64,000 bases of DNA from Silene latifolia (lineage: Eukaryota > Streptophyta > Magnoliopsida > Caryophyllales > Caryophyllaceae), in assembly GCF_048544455.1 (NCBI RefSeq), contig NC_133536.1:195365325-195429324 (forward strand). Reading direction: 5' to 3'. The notes beneath the pieces were generated by a model. It was not told the DNA's origin and did no database searches. It saw only the letters and a program-made list of their open reading frames with translations. The translations under genes were made by a program, and so were the position numbers. Within the stretch, counting starts at the first letter, position 1. The number at the start of each line of letters is the position of its first letter. Shown here piece after piece: positions 56,094 through 64,000 of this stretch.

Positions 56094-58121
56094 TCAAAGC
56101 AAAGCTAAATTAGCCTCCTTCCCAAACAGTGCTTCGAAAGGGGTTTTACCATTGAGAATACGAGTTGGAGTTCTATTTATCAAGTGAGCCGCTGTTAAAA
56201 CACATTCGCCCCAGAAATCCGTGGGTAAGGAGCTTTGAAACCGTAAAGCACGAGCCACATTGAGTATGTGTCGATGTTTCCGTTCTACTCTAGCATTTTG
56301 TTGTGGGGTTTTAACCATAGAGGTCTCAAAGATGATTCCACTGTCACGAAAATAAGTAAGAAGGGGTTTAAATTCCGTTCCATTATCGCTCCGTATTCGT
56401 TTGATATCCCGATTAAATTGCCTTTTAATTAGCGCGAAAAATTCCCTCAACAGCCTACTTACTTCATCCTTTGTTTTCATCAAAAAAACCCAGACACAGC
56501 GAGAATAGTCATCGACAATAGACAAGAAATAACGTGACCCACAAGCACGATTAGGATCGTAAGGGCCCCAAACATCACAATGTATTAAGTCAAATAAATT
56601 ATCCGCCTTATTATTGCTCAAAGGAAAAACAGAACGAGTTTGTTTAGAACGAAAACACACATCACAATGTTTATTGTCTAACACACTCCTAAAACGACTA
56701 AGATGAGGAACGAACTTCATGGCTTGCAAAGAGGGATGACCTAACCGTTTGTGCCAAAGATCAATGCTTCCATTGTTGTCGACCACATTAACACGATTCG
56801 TGACATCCATAGATATTTGATAAAGGCCGTTGACGAGTCCACCCTCACCAATCCTCATCTTCGAGATAGGGTCCTGTATAACACACTTAGTATTAGTGAA
56901 ATGAATATTACAATTTTGAGCTAATAATAATTGTGAAACCGATAATAAATTGCACGTGAAAGATGGGATATGTAGCACATCATGCAGAACGAGATTATCA
57001 CTTAGTTTCATCCTCCCTCGATGTGTAGCCTTTAGACGAACACCATTAGTAAGACCCACCTCAAGGGGTTTGATGGAAACAATATGATCAAGTAACTGTA
57101 AATCGCTACAAACATGAGTAGAAGCTCCTGTATCAACGACCCAAATGGCAGTACGCTTACCATTAAGTCGGATATGATTAACATCCAACGCTGGCTCACC
57201 AAAAACCGCATTCGTCTGATGTGAAGAAGAGGTTCCTGTGGTTTCTGTTTTGGACTTGGAACGCGGGCCACGACCCTCCGGGTACCCGTGCAATTCCCAG
57301 CAAAACTCTTCAGTGTGTCCAGGTTTTTTGCAGTGTGAACACCTAGTTCGTGGCTTGCCCGTCTTGGCACCTGCTCCGCCTTGTCCCCCCTGCACAGCGA
57401 AGGCCATGGCCATAGTACGCTGCTCAGTGAGTGTACGCACCTCCTCTTCCTGCACCATACGAGAATAAATAGAGTGCATAGAGGGGAGAGGATCACTACC
57501 AAGAATGGTGGAGCGAGCAGTGGCATAGGAAGGTACGAGACCCATCAAGAATTGACGACTTTGACGGGTGTCCCGTCGTTTGCGAAGAGTGACGGAAAGA
57601 CCACACTTGCAGCCGGAACACTCGCAGACTGGTAGGGAATCGTAGTCATTCACATCGTCCCAAAGCTTCTTAATTCGCCCATAATAAGCCATGATGGATT
57701 CGTCTTCCTTTTGTTTGCAATCCGCAATCTCTGACTCCAATTGATAAATTTTAATACCATTGCCATGAGAGAAATGATTTTTAATATCTTCCCATAACTC
57801 CAGTGACGTATCACGATAAGAAATCGTAGATCGTAACGAAGGTTCGATTGTATTAAAAATCCACGCAATGATAGTAAAATTAACAGTACGCCAGTCCTCG
57901 AGATCCTCCGAATTCTCGGAAGGTTTCTTCAGAGAACCATCAAAGAAACCTAGTTTCCTCTTGGCCCCCAAACCATTGCGAAAACCCTTTGCCCACTCCG
58001 CGTAATTCGGTCCGGTAAGTACCACGTGTGTGATTTTGGCTCCGACACCGTCATTATTTGAGAGGACATAGGCTGGTTTGGTGATATGTGGCGTGGAGGA
58101 ATCCTTGGTGCCGCCGGTCAT
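56094..58121 (-). mobile_element. Copia-2 gag, protease and integrase part
   Basis: A 675-codon frame. The gag-type N-terminal region is of the Retrotran_gag/UBN2 style (NYAEWAKGFRNGLGAKRKLG, YYGRIKKLWDDVNDYDSLPV). A zinc knuckle, CSHCKKPGHTEEFC, is at about residue 260. The protease VVDTGASTHVC is near 330. The GAG-pre-integrase LWHKRLGHPSLQAMKF is near 455, followed by the integrase core (DVWGPYDPNRACGSRYFLSI, VDDYSRCVWVFLMKTKDEV, RSDNGTEFKPL, TPQQNARVERKHRHILNVAR). Part of a fossil element. Confidence 0.9.
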
Positions 58122-58179
58122 CGTTCAAGAATCGATTTCAAGATCGAAACCCAACTGATACCATATAGAAAAATAACAC

Positions 58180-58400
58180 TGGAAGTTTTTATGAATGTTT
58201 TAATGTTGTTGAATGAGTTGATGCACAACGTAATAGGTTACAATTTATACAAGACGACGGAATCAAATCAAACTAATCTTTTCCTAATGTAAAAGATGTG
58301 TCATACAATATTTACGTGATATTTTCCTAAAAACGTGTGAATGTGATAATATCGCAATATCGAATATTTACGCAATATTATCTCAATATTATCTCCAACA
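58180..58400 (-). repeat. 5' LTR of Copia-2
   Basis: 221 bp, apparently identical to 53667-53887. The primer-binding site lies about 16 bases inside it on the minus strand. Confidence 0.92.
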
Positions 58401-58551
58401 GGCAGTAATATCTTGGGGTACAACAAGTATCACAAAACATTACGCGTACACCAGAAGCTTAAAATAAAGAAACAAATAACATGTCTTCCAGAATGACCTG
58501 GTCGTCTACATTGCTACTACGAAAAAGTTCAAATTTGTGAATAAAAATAAT

Positions 58552-59730
58552 TTAAAGTTGAGGAATGAACCAGGTTGATCGACAATATACAGCGCGGATA
58601 TCATCACCTTCATAAAATTGCCGTATTTCATCACATTTGGGGTCATAAACACCCATATCATGTCCACCAAGCCCTCTCACAAATTCAGAGAGCACATATT
58701 CATCATCGGTGAAATATATCAAGTTAGGTTCCAAAAATTTGGCCGAAACGGACATAGTTGTATTGCCACCTACAAACAATGTAGCATAATCTTCAATTTC
58801 TTCCCATCTTCTGTTTTTAAGATCAAGTCTATAGACCGAAAAACTAAATGTTTCATAAACAATGTCATAATTGTAATCAGTCTCATCATCTGAATTCGTC
58901 ACTTCTCCCTTGAATCGTAATACCATAAGGAGATCACACCCTGATTGTACCAAATATAGTGTTCCCATCCCACTTTTGAACTCCTCGAACATTTCAAATT
59001 TACTTAAAGAATAATCCATTGGCTTTACAAACTCATGACCTTGGAAGTCCTCGATATTCCAATATACAAGCGATGCATCATTGTATAAAGCAAATACATA
59101 ACCATCCATCGCCACGACATCAAACATCCAACTACCAAAATCTTGGTTGACAAATACTGATGTCCATGATTTATCCCCGTGTTTAGCAAAAGCTAGGTGG
59201 TCGAAATGACCATAAATTACGACAATAACAAACTCATTCTCAGACACTTTGAGCACAATGAGCCTCTTCAAAAACGCCCTCAAAATCCAATTAATATAAT
59301 TTTCTTCACTCTCATGATGGTTTTTATCATAAGGGCGTCCATCTAGGATGGCTTCCGCAGATGGGAAATGAATTTCAGCCTTAGTGATTGGATTGAGCAA
59401 GCGTACATTGAGTTTACGGTCGACCATTGCAAGCCAACCATAGTCTGAACCCCAACACCTTGCTCCAAGAGTCTCGGGGAGATTCAATTTGTAACATTTA
59501 TTATTACTAGGATTAAAGATCTTCCGAACACAATCTGGATTATTGTTAGTGTTTTCAGCTAGTAAAAGCCATGGCATTCGTATGGGCTTCCACTGGTCCT
59601 TTATTAAGGATGAAGCTCGATTCCAAGAGCGACATACCACTGAAAAATAAATAAAATCTTCCAAAGTTTCCAACTTCATTGCAATGTCAATAAGAAGATC
59701 GAGAGGCAATGTCGACCAATCAGCAGCCAT
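58552..59730 (-). CDS. F-box/DUF295 protein FBX7
   Basis: The protein has 392 residues from the ATG at 59728-59730 (MAADWSTLPLDLLIDIAMKL). The longer frame to 59838 is probably intron. The F-box at residues 4-45 fits the family well (LPLDLLIDIAMKLETLEDFI, VCRSWNRASSLI). The DUF295 propeller shows MPWLLLAENTNNNPDC, LGARCWGSDYGWLAM, FDVVAMDGYVFALYNDASLV, SGCDLLMVLRFKGE, YFTDDEYVL, LGGHDMGVYD and STWFIPQL. It is intact. It differs from FBX1 at about 13 residues, five of them within F-box helix 1. It is probably an SCF substrate adaptor; the target is unknown. A predicted 5'-UTR intron lies at 59734-59948. Confidence 0.9.
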   Translation of the reverse strand: MAADWSTLPLDLLIDIAMKLETLEDFIYFSVVCRSWNRASSLIKDQWKPIRMPWLLLAENTNNNPDCVRKIFNPSNNKCYKLNLPETLGARCWGSDYGWLAMVDRKLNVRLLNPITKAEIHFPSAEAILDGRPYDKNHHESEENYINWILRAFLKRLIVLKVSENEFVIVVIYGHFDHLAFAKHGDKSWTSVFVNQDFGSWMFDVVAMDGYVFALYNDASLVYWNIEDFQGHEFVKPMDYSLSKFEMFEEFKSGMGTLYLVQSGCDLLMVLRFKGEVTNSDDETDYNYDIVYETFSFSVYRLDLKNRRWEEIEDYATLFVGGNTTMSVSAKFLEPNLIYFTDDEYVLSEFVRGLGGHDMGVYDPKCDEIRQFYEGDDIRAVYCRSTWFIPQL

Positions 59731-59948
59731 GATCTTGCAAGAAACCAATTGACCAATCTGAAAAATGATGACAGTCATATCAATAGCAATGACAATAACA
59801 ATAGTAATGATAAACATACAGCTTAATTTAACAAACATAACTTAGCCAAGGTTTGAACCTGAGTATCGTGATATAGGAATTAAGTTGATCAATTCAAAAA
59901 CAGCAAATACAGCAAGAATGCCAACAATAGCAGCCTAAAGGGAAATAC

Positions 59949-60392
59949 CTGAAGACGTTATTCAAGAAGCTTTGCTGTGTGAGGTATGGCAATCGAGTAG
60001 AGATGTTGATTGTTGTATGTTTAATCACGTTTTTTGTGTGTGTGTGTGTGTTTTTATTATATTTGCTATTAGTAGTATACGGTTGTATTAAATAAATAAT
60101 CTATGTATAGGGGTCTAAGCTTTTAGGTTAGAAATCTAGTCAAATTTATTTTCCTTAAACTCATATTTTGATTTCCTTTTTTCTTTAGGAAACATGATTT
60201 CTACTTTATGAACACGATTTGGAAATATTTATATGAAAAATTCTTAGCTACACCGGGTGTATAAGATTATCGTACACCCTAATCAATGATAAACCTTTAA
60301 TTATATTTCACATAGATTTTGCTTCACTATTAATATGCATAATTAAAATTTATGAACACGATTTGGAAGTTGCACAAATTACACGAAGTATT
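59949..60392. other. FBX7 leader and promoter side
   Basis: First non-coding exon start, then sequence homologous to 2346-2535 joined to 5796-6044. This is the uninterrupted (empty) version of the Helitron target; the junction TAGTCAAATTTATTTTCC lies near 60132-60152. A TG-dinucleotide run (about 60034-60051) is present here but not in copy 1. Confidence 0.7.
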
Positions 60393-60567
60393 AAAGTTGG
60401 CTGGTGTGAGTCCTAAGGGCTCTCATTTCTTAAACAAGTGGTATGAATGAAAAAGCCAAACTTGGGAGGGATCAACGCATTAAATTGCCTTCAGTACCCC
60501 GAAGGAAATTGCCCCAGCTGTCGGTAGGGATACTCCTAGTCAACACAAAAAAAAAAAAAAAAAAAAA
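60393..60567 (+). mobile_element. tRNA-derived SINE (copy 2, B box lost)
   Basis: Same SINE as 6045-6240, with the same target sequence: CAAATTACACGAAGTATT at 60375-60392 and a mutated copy at 60568-60588. The poly(A) run is 20 or so bases. The stretch holding the GGTTCGATTCC B box in copy 1 is missing after AACAAGTGG, so this copy could not be transcribed normally by RNA polymerase III. Confidence 0.85.
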
Positions 60568-60666
60568 CAAATTACACGAATTGGTATTTGTGCGTGTGGG
60601 GGGTGTTTGATGTGTCAAGTGACAAGGTCCCATGAAAGTGGGACTAGAAGTCCGATATATATGCTA

Positions 60667-61170
60667 CTAGGTAGTATCCCGCGCTTCGTGCGGCCTGTTT
60701 TAAAATTTAATTATTATAATTGAAGAAAAAATAACATAATTTATATATGACCTTTAATATTTTTATTTAAAAATAAATTTAATTTTCTTAGGTTTAACTT
60801 CAATATTTTAAAATAAAATACATACACTTTTAATTAAAATTAATAAGTGATAATTAATTATGCATGGTCAACGTTTTATAAATTATTTTGTGACTTATCA
60901 AATATCATATTAATTAAAATAAAATTTATTCGAATAATGCAACAATCAACATTAAATTCTCAAATTATATCATTTCACGATACGTTATGTTCCAAATCAA
61001 TTAATATTTGTTCAAAATGATGTGAATATAATTTTATGTAATTTTTAATTTTTTATGTATGACATGTGATATTTATGTATCAAACATATAGAGTTCAAGC
61101 TCAACTTATTCAAATGTTTTGATTGTGTCTTGCATGTGTTATGTGTCAAAAATATCTATAAGAATTGCAC
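60667..61170 (-). mobile_element. Helitron 3' end, inverted, partial
   Basis: On the minus strand the sequence reads a hairpin (CCGCAC GAA GCGCGG, one mismatch), then GATACTAC, then CTAG followed by host T. This is a Helitron terminus. Copy 1 is the empty site: homology between the blocks stops exactly here (GGCTA|TAGCTCG near 6334-6340). The element extends rightwards. A LINE begins at 61171, and the Helitron's 5' end is either beyond it or outside the window. 60700-61170 is AT-rich with no gene. Confidence 0.75.
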
Positions 61171-64000
61171 TTTTTTTTTTTTTTTTTTTTTGTAGAAAGC
61201 CATAAAGGCCTTAAATTATATTACTAGCATCAGAAAGGGCTACAATACCAAACTCATTTGGCAAATCCGACGTCCAAAACCGACTACCATTAAACCATGG
61301 CATAGCATGTGCTAACGTATGTGCTAACTTATTGAAATTCCTACTAATATGCTTAAAAACAATCGACTCAAAATTTAAACTAAGCTGTCTAATCTCCTCA
61401 TAAATCGTAAACAATTCACTTCTACCACTTCTATTCCTATTCAAATCATCAACCACGATCAGACAATCGCTTTCAATGACAACCTTTCTTGACTGTATCC
61501 TGATTGCTTCACGCAGTCCCAACAATATCGCTTCAGCCTCCGTCATATCTACTGCACACCCCGAACCACGGTGCAACACCACAGCCCACTCAACCTCACC
61601 CGCCGAATTCCGACTAACCGCTCCCAAACCCACACCAACTCCTTCCACGACCCCTGCGTCCGTATTAATTTTAGACACACCACTCCCTGGCGGTTCCCAG
61701 CTCCCCAGCCGGCTCCCTTCCACAATACTCGATACCTTATCATCCTGCACCGACTCCATCTCCCATACAATACCCCAAATTCTCCTCATAATTCCATCCA
61801 CATCCCACCTTTCCTCCTCAAAAATCAACCTATTTCTCCTCTCCCATAACACCCAACAAGTGACAAGGAACAACACCCTCTCCTTCTCCCCCAACTCCCT
61901 CAAAGTCGCCTCCACCCAATCTCTCACCAAGGCAACACCCCGCCACTCCCCCGTACCAATTCCCACCTCCTCCCAAATCTCCTCACCCCAGCCACACCCG
62001 CGGATAGCATGGAGACAAGTCTCGCGCTCACTATGGCAGCGAGGGCACGCAACATCTACACTACCCAGACGACGAGCAATGTTAACCTTCGTTGGGATCG
62101 CTTCATGGCATAATTGCCACATAAAAACCTTAATCCGCGGGAGAACGGGTACCTTCCAAATCGTCTTCCATAACCACCCTTCATTAGCAAAATCGGACTG
62201 CTCGACCTCCGACGCCCCATCCTCAACTAGTAGCCTATATCCCGTTTTCACAGAGTACTCCCCATCCCGTGTATGATCCCATACCCAACTATCCACATCC
62301 CCAATACCACCAAGCCGAATACTTCGAATTCTCTCAGCTTCAAAAGGCAAAAACAACTCCGAAATCTTCGCTTCATCCCACCTATGCTCACCATCGACAA
62401 ACAATTCTGCAACCCTCATATCAATACTCGCACCAACCCGTGGGGAAATAACACACCTTGACTTCGTCCCCGGTACCCATGGGTCCGTCCAGACCCGGAC
62501 ATCAACCCCCGACCCCACACGCCGCCGAACCCCAAGCCCCATAACCTCCTTAGCTCCAAGGATACTCCTCCACGTATAACTCGGATTAAAACCAATTTCA
62601 GCATCCATAAACGAACAATTAGGAAAATACTTACCTTTCAACACCCGTCCCATTAAACTTCCATCTTCACAAAGTAATCTCCAAGCCTGTTTAGCTAATA
62701 AAGCCCTATTAAAATCCTCAAAATCTCGAAATCCGAGCCCTCCCTTGGCCTTGGACCGACATAAAGTACTCCAGGCAACCCACGACATCTTCCGTCTACC
62801 ATTATCCGAACCCCACCAAAATTTCGACACCATAGATCTTAATTCATCACAAAAATTGGCCGGTAGTCTAAAAACACTCATTGCATAAGTAGGAATAGAT
62901 TGGGCAACTGCCTTTATCAGAATTTCCCTACCTGCTCGGCTAAATAGCATACCTCGCCACCCTTGTAACTTATTATTCAGCTTATCACGCACCACCCTTG
63001 CAAGAACTTGCTTCGAACTACCTATCACCGTAGGCAAACCCAAATACCTGTCATGCTCAGCAACAACACGCACTCCAAGGACAGCTTCAACAGCCAGCCG
63101 TCTGCGCACCTCAGTGCCCCTGCTAAAAGACACAGTTGTCTTCTCCTTACTCACTAATTGACCCGATGCCATCTCATACATATGAAGAATCTTCATTACA
63201 CACTCCGCTTCCCTCACATTAGCCTTGACAAAAATAATACTATCGTCTGCAAAGAACAGATGCGAAACCACCGGTGCCTGGGGAGCAACCCGAATCCCAT
63301 GGATACCCCCTCTCTCACACTCCCGTCGTAATAAGCTCGAGAGAACCTCAGCACAAAGAATAAACAAGTATGGCGAGATAGGATCACCTTGACGAAGCCC
63401 TCGACCTGGAACCACCTCACGCGACGGTACCCCATTAACCAACACTCCATATGTAACAGAACGGACACAGCGCATCACGTTATCAACCCAACAAACATCG
63501 AAACCCATGGCTAGGAGAACCTTATGCAAAAACACCCACTCCACACGATCATATGCTTTGGCCATATCAAGTTTTAGAGCTAAATGCCCCCCATTAGACC
63601 TTGAGTTCTTCATATAATGAAAAAGCTCAAAAGCAACCAAAATATTATCAGAGATCAAACGCCCAGGAGTAAAAGCACTTTGATTTTCCGACACAAGCAT
63701 ACTAAGAAATAGCTTAAGTCTATTAGCTAAAACTTTAGAAATAAGCTTATATAAAACATTACACAAGCTAATCGGTCGATAGTCCGCAAGTTTATCCGGC
63801 GCCTTTTTCTTAGGAATTAAAACAATATGAGTACGATTTAGCGAACAAGGAAACTCACCACCATTCAGAACACCCAACACCATTCTTGTAACAGAAGGGC
63901 CAACAATATGCCAATATGTTTGATAGAAGAGTGCATTCATCCCATCCGGTCCCGGGGCCTTTAAAGGGTGCATCTGACTTAAGGCCTCGACCACCTCCTC
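61171..64000 (-). mobile_element. L1-type LINE, 3' part, runs off the window
   Basis: The poly(A) tail is read as a T run at 61171-61192, with the sense strand minus. ORF2 ends at 61211, only about 20 bp before the tail. The 5' half (ORF1, endonuclease) lies outside the window. It is a different family from the LINE at 25052: the two share domain order but little sequence. Confidence 0.9.
61211..63994 (-). CDS. LINE ORF2, RT and RNase H part (partial)
   Basis: The frame is open for 927 codons up to the window edge; the first methionine shown is internal to the protein. The reverse transcriptase (KAPGPDGMNALFYQTYWHIV; YRPISLCNVLYKLISKVLAN; LKLDMAKAYDRVEW; RQGDPISPYLFILC; HLFFADDSIIFV) occupies residues 1 to about 300. 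The zf-RVT zinc region (PRIKVFMWQLCHEAIPTKVN; CPRCHSERETCLHAIRGC) is near 640-700. An RNase H (KINTDAGVVEGVGVGLGAVS; DMTEAEAILLGLREAI; VIESDCLIVVDDL) is near 800-880. The catalytic D, E, D of RNase H are visible. No stop is seen, so this copy is recent and may be active if its 5' half is whole. Confidence 0.9.
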   Translation of the reverse strand: MVEALSQMHPLKAPGPDGMNALFYQTYWHIVGPSVTRMVLGVLNGGEFPCSLNRTHIVLIPKKKAPDKLADYRPISLCNVLYKLISKVLANRLKLFLSMLVSENQSAFTPGRLISDNILVAFELFHYMKNSRSNGGHLALKLDMAKAYDRVEWVFLHKVLLAMGFDVCWVDNVMRCVRSVTYGVLVNGVPSREVVPGRGLRQGDPISPYLFILCAEVLSSLLRRECERGGIHGIRVAPQAPVVSHLFFADDSIIFVKANVREAECVMKILHMYEMASGQLVSKEKTTVSFSRGTEVRRRLAVEAVLGVRVVAEHDRYLGLPTVIGSSKQVLARVVRDKLNNKLQGWRGMLFSRAGREILIKAVAQSIPTYAMSVFRLPANFCDELRSMVSKFWWGSDNGRRKMSWVAWSTLCRSKAKGGLGFRDFEDFNRALLAKQAWRLLCEDGSLMGRVLKGKYFPNCSFMDAEIGFNPSYTWRSILGAKEVMGLGVRRRVGSGVDVRVWTDPWVPGTKSRCVISPRVGASIDMRVAELFVDGEHRWDEAKISELFLPFEAERIRSIRLGGIGDVDSWVWDHTRDGEYSVKTGYRLLVEDGASEVEQSDFANEGWLWKTIWKVPVLPRIKVFMWQLCHEAIPTKVNIARRLGSVDVACPRCHSERETCLHAIRGCGWGEEIWEEVGIGTGEWRGVALVRDWVEATLRELGEKERVLFLVTCWVLWERRNRLIFEEERWDVDGIMRRIWGIVWEMESVQDDKVSSIVEGSRLGSWEPPGSGVSKINTDAGVVEGVGVGLGAVSRNSAGEVEWAVVLHRGSGCAVDMTEAEAILLGLREAIRIQSRKVVIESDCLIVVDDLNRNRSGRSELFTIYEEIRQLSLNFESIVFKHISRNFNKLAHTLAHAMPWFNGSRFWTSDLPNEFGIVALSDASNII

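Larger units (their letters stand above)
53667..58400 (-). mobile_element. Ty1/Copia element, very young
   Basis: Two 221-bp LTRs (53667-53887 and 58180-58400) appear identical by eye. The sense strand is minus: LTR, primer-binding site TGGTATCAG (58155-58163), gag-protease-integrase, reverse transcriptase-RNase H, purine tract (53888-53898), LTR. The coding region looks nearly whole, with about one break. No target duplication is visible: the left flank is the DNA element and the right flank is GGCAGTAATATC, which in the paralogous block begins at 787, after 39 bp missing here. Identical LTRs mean a very recent origin. Confidence 0.9.

Noticed and set aside
61476-62276. 266-codon plus-strand ORF rich in T, S and P
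   Set aside because: It is the antisense shadow of the LINE ORF2, which has clear RT and RNase H motifs.

Overview
The window is nuclear DNA of a flowering plant, almost certainly a eudicot. It is AT-rich, holds a cluster of F-box/DUF295 genes, and is packed with plant-type transposable elements: Tat-like Gypsy, Copia, a TRIM, LARD-like elements, plant L1 LINEs, a tRNA-type SINE, Helitrons and a Stowaway MITE. A Caryophyllales origin is a guess from the overall style of the repeats; the species cannot be named from sequence alone.

The host backbone is a tandem array of F-box/DUF295 (KIB-like beta-propeller) genes, all on the minus strand: FBX1 (946-2124), FBX3 (31526-32737), FBX4 (34320-35468, altered C-terminus), FBX5 (36510-49280, disrupted), FBX6 (51045-52232) and FBX7 (58552-59730). 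Two short F-box fragments lie at 648-747 and 52857-52978. Flanking DNA is homologous from gene to gene, so the array grew by duplication of gene-plus-flank blocks. FBX1 and FBX7 are about 97% identical in protein, and their surroundings (about 1-6360 and 52580-60670) are copies of one block. This pair works as a natural filled-site/empty-site comparison and fixes the exact ends of several insertions: a MULE-like element (33-438), a 3.26-kb Helitron (2536-5795) and an inverted Helitron end (60667).

Region by region: 1-6870 is FBX1 with a MULE-like insertion, the Helitron with an internal Stowaway MITE, and a SINE. 6877-24816 is a Tat-like Gypsy element on the minus strand, with an opposite-strand extra ORF region and a nested LARD-like element (13113-20495). 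25052-31226 is a full-length but inactivated L1 LINE with a 13-bp target duplication. 31526-36509 holds FBX3 and FBX4. 36510-49280 is FBX5 carrying a 301-bp TRIM and a degraded Copia element (37881-49161), which itself carries a second LARD-like element (39458-48535). 51045-53665 holds FBX6 and a non-autonomous DNA element. 53667-58400 is a very young Copia element on the minus strand. 58552-61170 is FBX7, a second copy of the SINE and the inverted Helitron end. 61171 to the edge is a second L1 LINE whose ORF2 is open for 927 codons.

The F-box proteins would act, if expressed, as substrate adaptors of SCF ubiquitin ligases. Nothing in the window forms a metabolic pathway or operon. The biology is a fast-evolving adaptor family sitting inside a dense nest of mobile elements. 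No bacterial-style features, CRISPR arrays, rRNA or functional tRNA genes were seen.
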